Origin: JARRNO01 sp037384885
GTDB lineage: Bacteria; Acidobacteriota; UBA4820; DSQY01
DNA: 30,821 nucleotides
Assembly (NCBI GenBank): GCA_037384885.1
Contig: JARRNO010000032.1
Coordinates: forward strand, 1-30,821
Reading direction: 5' to 3'
In this document: piece by piece, positions 25,549-30,821 of the stretch
How the letters are laid out: every line of letters starts with the position of its first letter
Position numbering within the stretch: the first letter of the stretch is position 1
Made by a program: the position numbers and the translations under genes
Notes under the pieces: model-generated
Database searches by the model: none
What the model saw: only the letters and a program-made list of their open reading frames with translations
What the model was told of the DNA's origin: nothing

Positions 25549-26691
25549 ATGGACAACCGCGTAATCCGCCTCAAGATCTTGACCGGACTCATCGCCGTCA
25601 CGGCGGCCCTGCTGCTCGCTGGCCCGCCGGTTCATGCGGGCGGATGGCTTCCGGCGGCCCCCATGCACCGCGCCCTTGTTTCCCCGACAGCCACCCTGCT
25701 GCCGGGAGGAGACGTTCTGGTGGTCGGCGCGCACGGGAGACCGGAAATTTTCTCGCCGTCCAAGGGTACCTGGAGCCTGGTGAGCGGGGCGGACCCCGTA
25801 CAGTACAACCACACTGCAACGCTTCTGAAGGACGGAAGAGTCCTCGTGGCCGGCGGGCTGAACAGCTCGGCCGCGTATCTCTACGACCCGGTGAAGGGGA
25901 CGTGGAAGGCAGCAGCTTCCATGGGCAAGGCCCGTGAATCGGCGCGGGCCGTCAGGCTCGGAGACGGACGCGTCCTGGTCTGCGGCGGCGTCGGGCGTCA
26001 CGATCACGTTCTGGCTTCCGCAGAAATCTACGATCCGGCCGCAAACAAGTGGACGCCGGCGGCCCCCATGCATCACCGCCGGGTGGACTTTACCGCCACC
26101 CTGCTCCCCAACGGTCAAGTTCTCGTGGCGGGAGGCGCGGGTCCCCGGTACCGGCCCACAGCCAGCGCCGAACTCTTTGACCCCTCCAAGAACAAATGGA
26201 CGGATGCCGGTTCCATGTCCGAACCGAGGCTCGATCAGACGGCGACCCTGCTGGATGATGGAAATGTCCTGGTCGCGGGAGGATCGGGACCGGGCCGGAA
26301 GGCCCTCCGCTCCGCCGAGCTTTACAACCCCGCTACCGGAAAGTGGAAGGGGACCGCTTCCATGAAGACGGGACGGTCCCGTCAGAGCGCCGTCCGCTTG
26401 AAAGACGGAAGCGTTCTCGTGGCGGGGGGAAAAAACAGGATACAAGGGTATGTCAGGGATGTGGAAATTTACCATCCGGGGCGGGGAACCTGGAGTGTCC
26501 TGGAATCGATGGCGAAGCCCAGGTGCTCTGCCGCGGGGGTGCTTCTCGAGGACGGCAGGGCCATGCTCCTGGGTGGCTTCGGGCCGGGGGACCGGTACCT
26601 GAGAACCACGCTGATCTATTCGCCGCCGGAGCCGCCGCCCGCCGGGGCGCCTGCGTCCTCCGAGCAAGGCGCGCCGCCCTCCGGCGGCTGA
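25549..26691 (+). CDS. Secreted Kelch-repeat beta-propeller
   Basis: Signal peptide (about 1-31: KILTGLIAVTAALLLAG, then PPVHAGG) and seven Kelch-type repeats of about 45-50 residues. Each has a strand of the form TATLLPDGRVLVAGG followed by AELYDP and NKWTPA-like segments: TATLLPGGDVLVVGA, TATLLKDGRVLVAGG, RLGDGRVLVCGG, TATLLPNGQVLVAGG, TATLLDDGNVLVAGG, VRLKDGSVLVAGG and LLEDGRAMLLGG. Seven units would close a propeller. A proline-rich tail (PPEPPPAGAPASS) ends the protein. The ATG at 25549 has GGGGA 6 nt before it; ATG 25534 is possible. Role: extracellular or periplasmic binding; partner unknown. Confidence 0.88.
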   Translation: MDNRVIRLKILTGLIAVTAALLLAGPPVHAGGWLPAAPMHRALVSPTATLLPGGDVLVVGAHGRPEIFSPSKGTWSLVSGADPVQYNHTATLLKDGRVLVAGGLNSSAAYLYDPVKGTWKAAASMGKARESARAVRLGDGRVLVCGGVGRHDHVLASAEIYDPAANKWTPAAPMHHRRVDFTATLLPNGQVLVAGGAGPRYRPTASAELFDPSKNKWTDAGSMSEPRLDQTATLLDDGNVLVAGGSGPGRKALRSAELYNPATGKWKGTASMKTGRSRQSAVRLKDGSVLVAGGKNRIQGYVRDVEIYHPGRGTWSVLESMAKPRCSAAGVLLEDGRAMLLGGFGPGDRYLRTTLIYSPPEPPPAGAPASSEQGAPPSGG

Positions 26692-26750
26692 TCTTTCCTT
26701 GCCCGGGCCGGGACCTTTCACCAACGCCTCTCAGCAGTCCGCTACTTGAC

Positions 26751-26779
26751 TTGTCACCGGGGGTCCACTCCGGTATCCT
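26751..26779 (+). promoter_or_regulatory. Promoter of the OPT transporter gene
   Basis: TTGTCA (26751-26756), 17 bp, TATCCT (26774-26779), which gives a leader of about 36 nt before the ATG at 26822. Confidence 0.5.
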
Positions 26780-26821
26780 GTGGACTTCATTGCGACTCAA
26801 AAGCTAAGGAAAGGGGAGCCC

Positions 26822-28852
26822 ATGGCTGAAACCAGACCGGACACGGAAAACAGCAACCAGCTGCCGGAAAACGCCTACCGGGAGCTGAGGCCCGGCGAAG
26901 AGTACGTTCCGATCATCAACAGCGAGGCGAAGCAGCGGGAAATCACGCCGAGGTCCATCAGTTTCGGCGTCGTGATGACCATCTTCTTCTCCGCCGCGGC
27001 GGCGTACATCGCCCTCAAGCTCGGACAGGGAATCGAAACGGCCATTCCCATCAGCATCCTGGCCATCGGCTTCTCGGCCCTCATGGCCAAGATGGCCATG
27101 CGCAAGACGGTGCTGGTGGAGAACGTGAACATCCTGGCCATCGGCGCCACATCCGGCATCGTGGTAGGCGGCTCGGTTTTCACCATGCCGGCCATCTACA
27201 TGCTGAATCTGAAGGGCGGCTTCTTCCAGATCTTCATCGTGCCTTTCCTCGGCGCCGTGCTGGGCGTCCTTTTCCTGATTCCGTTCCGGCGCTATTTCGT
27301 GGCGGACATGCACGGGAAGCTTCCCTTCCCCGAGGCCACGGCCACCACGGAAATCCTGGTGACCGGCGAAAAGGGCGGCAAGCAGGCGGGCATCCTGCTC
27401 TATTCTTTGGGCATCGGTGTCGTCCTGGACTACCTGGCCCTGTCCTACCACGCCTGGACGGACACCTTCACCACGGCCGCCGTGAAGCAGATGCACTACC
27501 TGACCGACAAGGTGAAGGGCGTCTTCGCCATGAGCACCTCGGCGGCGGTCCTGGGCCTGGGCTACATCATCGGGATCCGCTACGCGGCGATCATCATGGC
27601 CGGTTCCATGCTCTCGTACTTCGTTCTGATTCCCCTGCTCGCCCACGTGGGCGGACCGCAATACGCGCACCTCGACTACAGCCAGATTTTCGGGGACAAG
27701 CTGCTCGGCGTCAGAAACATCGGGATCGGCGGCATCTTCGCCGCCGGTGTCATCTCCATCATCCAGATGGCCGGCGTCATCAAGCAGGCCGTCCAGAAGA
27801 TGATGGCCCAGATGTTCAAAAAGCACGAAGATGGCGAGCCGGCCAAGGTCTCCCGCCTCGACCGGGATATCAAGATGCCGGTGGTCCTGGGGCTGATCGT
27901 CCTGATCTCCGTCTTCATCTTCTTGTTCTTCCGGTTCTCGGTTCTGGCCGGCGAACCCAACGCCACGCTCATGGCCTTCCTGTCGCTGGTTCTCACCCTG
28001 GTGATCGTCTTCCTCTTCTCGGCGGTCTCCGCCTGGGCGGTGGCCATGATCTCCGTCACGCCGATTTCGGGCATGACCCTCACCACGCTGATTATCGCGG
28101 CGGTGATCCTGGCGGCCCTCGGGTTGTCCGGTCCGGCGGGCATGCTGGCGGTGCTGCTGATCGGAGGTGTGGTCTGCACGGCGCTGTCCATGTCCGGGTC
28201 GCTGGTCACCCAGTTCAAGATCGGCTACTGGCTCGGGTCCACGCCGAGAACGATCCAGTGGAGCAACATTATCGGCTCGGCGCTGGCGTCTCTGACGGTG
28301 ACGGGGGTCATCATCATGTTTGCCAACGTTTACGGCTACGGGCCTGCCACCGCAGCGCATGCCCATCCCCTGGCGGCGCCGCAGGCCAGCGCCATGGCGG
28401 CCGTGCTCAACGCCTTTTTAGGCGGGCAGGGCGCGCCCTGGCTGCTCTATGGCATTGGGGCGGTGATCGCCGTGCTCGTCGCCATGCTGGGCGTGTCGCC
28501 GCTGGCCTTCGCCCTGGGAATGTACCTTCCCATCCAGCTCAACAGCCCCATTCTGCTGGGCGCCATCGTGGCGTGGATGGTCCAGAAGTCCACGAAGAAC
28601 GAGGGGTTGAGAAAGGCGAGGCAGGGCAAGGGGATCCTGATCGCCTCGGGGCTCATCGCCGGCGGGGCGCTTGCCGGGGTGCTGGACGGATTCACCAAGA
28701 TGTTCACAGAGAAGTTCCACTGGGCGCCGAGAGCTTTCGACTTTTCGAAAAGCGCCATGAACTGGACAGGCCTCGTGGTCTTCCTTCTTCTGGCCGCGTT
28801 CCTTTACTTCGACGCCAGGAGAGCCAAGGCGGAAGATATCTCCATCGAGTGA
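26822..28852 (+). CDS. OPT-family oligopeptide transporter
   Basis: Inner-membrane secondary transporter of the OPT family (bacterial type TIGR00733-like), 676 residues with about 14-16 helices. Typical parts are the N-terminal ELRPGEEYVPIINSEAKQRE leading into FGVVMTIFFSAAAAYIALKL, KLPFPEATATTEILVTGEKG (about 175-194), GIGGIFAAGVISIIQMAG, and the C-terminal SPLAFALGMYLPIQLNSPIL. Substrates in the family are small peptides or metal chelates, moved with protons; which applies here is unknown. GGGGAG is placed 3-4 nt before the ATG at 26822; an in-frame ATG at 26780 is unlikely. Transcribed alone, with its own promoter and terminator. Confidence 0.95.
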   Translation: MAETRPDTENSNQLPENAYRELRPGEEYVPIINSEAKQREITPRSISFGVVMTIFFSAAAAYIALKLGQGIETAIPISILAIGFSALMAKMAMRKTVLVENVNILAIGATSGIVVGGSVFTMPAIYMLNLKGGFFQIFIVPFLGAVLGVLFLIPFRRYFVADMHGKLPFPEATATTEILVTGEKGGKQAGILLYSLGIGVVLDYLALSYHAWTDTFTTAAVKQMHYLTDKVKGVFAMSTSAAVLGLGYIIGIRYAAIIMAGSMLSYFVLIPLLAHVGGPQYAHLDYSQIFGDKLLGVRNIGIGGIFAAGVISIIQMAGVIKQAVQKMMAQMFKKHEDGEPAKVSRLDRDIKMPVVLGLIVLISVFIFLFFRFSVLAGEPNATLMAFLSLVLTLVIVFLFSAVSAWAVAMISVTPISGMTLTTLIIAAVILAALGLSGPAGMLAVLLIGGVVCTALSMSGSLVTQFKIGYWLGSTPRTIQWSNIIGSALASLTVTGVIIMFANVYGYGPATAAHAHPLAAPQASAMAAVLNAFLGGQGAPWLLYGIGAVIAVLVAMLGVSPLAFALGMYLPIQLNSPILLGAIVAWMVQKSTKNEGLRKARQGKGILIASGLIAGGALAGVLDGFTKMFTEKFHWAPRAFDFSKSAMNWTGLVVFLLLAAFLYFDARRAKAEDISIE

Positions 28853-28909
28853 GCTCCCGGTCTGGGAGGGGCCCTGGAGACTTGGTTCTTCCGTGAATAC
28901 CAAGATCGG

Positions 28910-28945
28910 GACAATGCCGCGCCTGTGGGCGCGGCATTGTCTTTT
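28910..28945 (+). terminator. Rho-independent terminator of the OPT gene
   Basis: A perfect 14-bp stem, GACAATGCCGCGCC / GGCGCGGCATTGTC, with loop TGTG, followed by TTTT. It lies 57 bp after the stop and separates the OPT gene from the next promoter. Confidence 0.92.
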
Positions 28946-28959
28946 GCGGCGGCACAATT

Positions 28960-28973
28960 GTGATTCACGTCAC
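28960..28973. promoter_or_regulatory. CRP/FNR-type palindrome, class II position
   Basis: GTGA-TTCACG-TCAC, within TTGTGATTCACGTCACGG. The centre is 28966.5. With the -10 box TATGAT at 28996-29001 and a start near 29008, the centre is at -41.5, the classic position for class II activation. The same gap also holds a possible activator-independent pair TTGAAA (28978-28983) and TGTTAT (29001-29006) with 17 bp between. Confidence 0.55.
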
Positions 28974-29007
28974 GGGCTTGAAATTTTTACTTATATATGA
29001 TGTTATC

Positions 29008-29305
29008 CAGAATAGAGATCAACGACACCTTGGACCGACTCGATAAGGTTTGACGCGGAGCAGGCCGGAGGCCTTCACCGCGCTGCCGCACGGCGAGTGG
29101 GAGTTGCTCCGCCGGCCTGAAGCCGTCCCATTCCACCCAGCCGGATTCCGGCTCATGCAACGCAGACACACGTTGCAGTCCGGCGGCCCGATCCGCCGGC
29201 GCCGGCCGCTTGCGGCGGCCGATACCGAACACGTTCGTGATGACGAAAACAATCAGCCTGCTCGGCTCACGGATGGAGGATTCCGATCTTTCGGAAGGAG
29301 GCGTC
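29008..29305 (+). ncRNA. Highly structured leader RNA, unassigned
   Basis: About 300 nt between the predicted start site and the next gene hold no convincing reading frame but many inverted repeats. An 8-bp helix joins 29061-29068 to 29112-29119 (CAGGCCGG / CCGGCCTG). Then come hairpins AGCCGG-ATT-CCGGCT (29139-29153), TGCAACG / CGTTGCA (29156-29177, 8-nt loop), CCGGCGG / CCGCCGG (29180-29199, 6-nt loop) and CGGCCGC / GCGGCCG (29203-29221, 5-nt loop), separated by only 2-3 nt. Smaller ones follow at 29226-29237 and 29255-29267. The last, TTCCGA-TCTT-TCGGAA (29281-29296), overlaps the Shine-Dalgarno at 29295-29300. I do not recognise a known riboswitch. It may be a cis-regulatory leader or an independent small RNA. 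Confidence 0.45.
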
Positions 29306-30821
29306 ATGAGCGAGTGTTTCGATCGGCCCTTGTCGGGCGGTGGGTACGCCGTGAGAACTTTATGCATGGTTGCCCTGGCCGTGCTGGTGATCCCGGGATC
29401 CGTCCTGAAGGCCCAGGGCATTCTACCCCTGCCCCAGCCCATTTACATGACATCCATCAGCCCGGACCGGGTGACGCCCGGAACATCGGGACACCTCATA
29501 ACGATCCACGGTTCGGGTTTTCGAAGCGGACAGCAGCTCGCCGTTTCCAGCCCCGACGTCCAGGTCCTTTCCTTTCAGGTGTTGTCGCCGAATCTGGCGA
29601 CGGCGATGATCAACGTGCTGCCCGGCGCGGCCCCGGGACCCGTCCGGCTCGACATCAACGATCCCTTGACCCAGGCGACCACGGTGGAAATTCCAACCCC
29701 GCCCCTCTTTATTTACAGGTCGAGCGGACTGGCGGCCCCTCTCGGTATCCGGGACGCCGCGATCGTGTACCCGCAGCCGGGTACGTTGCTGTCTCCCGAT
29801 AAGCCCATCTATGCAAGGGGAGTGCTGGCGACCACCGGGACGGGCGTCGTCATCGGGCGCTTTCTGCTGGACGGCGTGCCCTTCGACCAGTTCGCCGTGG
29901 TGGCGAACGGCGGCGCTCCCGTCCAGGTGAAGACGAATGTTCCCATCCCCTTCACGCACCAGGGAACTCACGATCTCGTTCTGGAGGTCCTGACGCCGCA
30001 GCATTTCACATCCGGGGCGGTCCGGCTCATCGGGAGCGTCGATTCGCGAACCTCGCTCAAGCTGCTGGCGCCGCGCGACGGGGCGGGCTTCTCCAGCCCC
30101 CCGGTCTTCCGCTGGACCCTCGTGCCCGGAGCGATCGGCTATGAAGTGCTCTTCAGGGCGCTGAACGCTCCCGACGTGTTGACGGTGAAGCATTTTCAGA
30201 CTTCTCAAGACCATTGGACGCCGTCGCGGTTCGATTGGGCGGAATTGGGCGGAGGCCGGTACCGTTGGTCCGTGCGCCCGGTCTTTCCGGGACGGACTCC
30301 CGGGACGCCCGCCCCGTGGCGCGATGTTTTTGTCCAGGCCGGCACCTTCCGCGTCAGAATCGAATCGCCGCGGCCCGGCCCGCAGCCCGGCTCGTACCTT
30401 CTTCGTTGGACGGGCGGACCGGAAGGGACCGTTTACTACCTTCAGTTCTTCGGGGCGGACAACCCGGACAAACCTCTGTTCACGGCCCTCACGCGGGAAA
30501 CGTCCTACCTGCTTAAGCTTCCCTTCAGCGAGAAGGTTGTGTCGTATTCGGTGGACTCGCTGGACGCCGAAACGGGCCGGGTGCGTTTCGGCGACGGCGC
30601 GCACGGCCGGAGACTTCCGTCGGGGCGAAGCAGCCTGGCCGGCTTCGAACCGCGCCTTCTCCTGACGGCTGGTCCGGCCGCGGTGACGGGAATCCTGCCT
30701 GCGGACGGCGCGACGGTGAAGGGCGTCCGGCCTGAAATCGCCGCGCGGTGGTCCGGCAGCGTGGACCCCGACCAGATCTCCCTCTTTATCGACAATGAAG
30801 ATGTCACCGCCATGGCCGATA
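29306..30821 (+). CDS. Large exported protein with TIG/Ig-like domains (3' end outside window)
   Basis: From the ATG at 29306 (AAGGAGG just upstream) the frame is open for 505 codons to the window edge. A signal peptide (about 16-38: VRTLCMVALAVLVIPGSVL) precedes an IPT/TIG-like domain starting ISPDRVTPGTSGHLITIHG (about 50-130). Further beta-rich parts follow: a Big/Ig-like segment near 150-245, two FN3-like segments with PPVFRWTLVPGAIGYEV (about 270) and GSYLLRWTGGPEGTVYYL (about 365), and the beginning of an Ig-like domain ILPADGATVKGVRPEIAARW (about 460). No catalytic motif is visible. This looks like a surface or periplasmic adhesion or scaffold protein. The start lies next to a hairpin that could mask its ribosome site. 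Confidence 0.8.
   Translation, partial: MSECFDRPLSGGGYAVRTLCMVALAVLVIPGSVLKAQGILPLPQPIYMTSISPDRVTPGTSGHLITIHGSGFRSGQQLAVSSPDVQVLSFQVLSPNLATAMINVLPGAAPGPVRLDINDPLTQATTVEIPTPPLFIYRSSGLAAPLGIRDAAIVYPQPGTLLSPDKPIYARGVLATTGTGVVIGRFLLDGVPFDQFAVVANGGAPVQVKTNVPIPFTHQGTHDLVLEVLTPQHFTSGAVRLIGSVDSRTSLKLLAPRDGAGFSSPPVFRWTLVPGAIGYEVLFRALNAPDVLTVKHFQTSQDHWTPSRFDWAELGGGRYRWSVRPVFPGRTPGTPAPWRDVFVQAGTFRVRIESPRPGPQPGSYLLRWTGGPEGTVYYLQFFGADNPDKPLFTALTRETSYLLKLPFSEKVVSYSVDSLDAETGRVRFGDGAHGRRLPSGRSSLAGFEPRLLLTAGPAAVTGILPADGATVKGVRPEIAARWSGSVDPDQISLFIDNEDVTAMAD

Noticed and set aside
26804..28366. Minus-strand open frame of 520 codons opposite the OPT transporter
   Set aside because: It is a GC-driven mirror of the plus-strand gene: its product is Asp/His/Gly/Arg-rich with no domain, and the plus strand is a complete OPT protein.
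28997..29053. 18-residue upstream reading frame MMLSRIEINDTLDRLDKV
   Set aside because: It has no ribosome site and overlaps the predicted -10 box and start site, so it would hardly be on the transcript.
29008..29305. Known riboswitch classes (TPP, SAM, cobalamin, c-di-GMP, glycine, Moco) for the structured leader
   Set aside because: The conserved core words of these classes as I know them are not visible; the region is left unassigned.
29050..29802. Plus-strand frame of 250 codons through the structured leader and the start of the TIG/Ig-like gene
   Set aside because: It overlaps the real gene in another frame, is rich in Arg and Pro, and has no homology or signal; the real gene has a signal peptide and a good ribosome site.

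Overview
The window looks like chromosomal DNA from a high-GC, Gram-negative bacterium. Outer-membrane functions (a TonB-dependent receptor and an Omp85-like POTRA protein), acpP-fabF, etfBA, anmK, UvrC and an OPT peptide transporter would fit a Desulfobacterota (delta-proteobacterial) or similar anaerobe known from metagenomes. The taxon is inferred only from gene content and base composition. I see no phage, CRISPR, transposon, tRNA or rRNA.

Layout. From 1 to 3487 on the minus strand lie the two halves of a heterodimeric ABC exporter; the distal gene runs off the left edge. Diverging from it are acpP and a fabF whose first ~45 codons are missing (3701-5048), then etfBA with a repressor-type operator in its leader (5282-7082) and a strong terminator. 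anmK (minus) and a DUF4388 gene (plus) are divergent. From 10244 to 15644 there are mostly plus-strand genes: a PAP2 phosphatase, a truncated Omp85-like gene abutting a truncated CPBP-like gene, a GNAT acetyltransferase, a thioesterase, a small membrane protein, an M20 amidohydrolase and a methyltransferase. A TonB-dependent receptor with an in-frame amber codon (15758-17824), an MtfA-like peptidase with a short C-terminus, an MBL-fold protein, a PLP decarboxylase and an aquaporin follow in one direction. Two exported proteins of unknown function come next, then uvrC (minus), a secreted Kelch propeller, an OPT transporter and, at the right edge, a large exported TIG/Ig-like protein that is cut by the window.

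Most of the window is ordinary. The feature that looks least described is the ~300-nt leader of the last gene (about 29008-29305). It has a CRP/FNR-type palindrome placed for class II activation, then a run of perfect short hairpins separated by 1-3 nt, the last overlapping the Shine-Dalgarno. Its first bases share two words, in the same order, with the leader of an unrelated exported protein at 22668. Three GTGA-N6-TCAC palindromes all sit in front of genes for exported proteins, suggesting a small CRP/FNR-family regulon.

A second theme is damage. At least two, and perhaps five, genes appear broken by clean deletions or a stop (acpP/fabF, Omp85/CPBP, the receptor twice, mtfA). This may be real decay or an assembly fault; the reads would decide.
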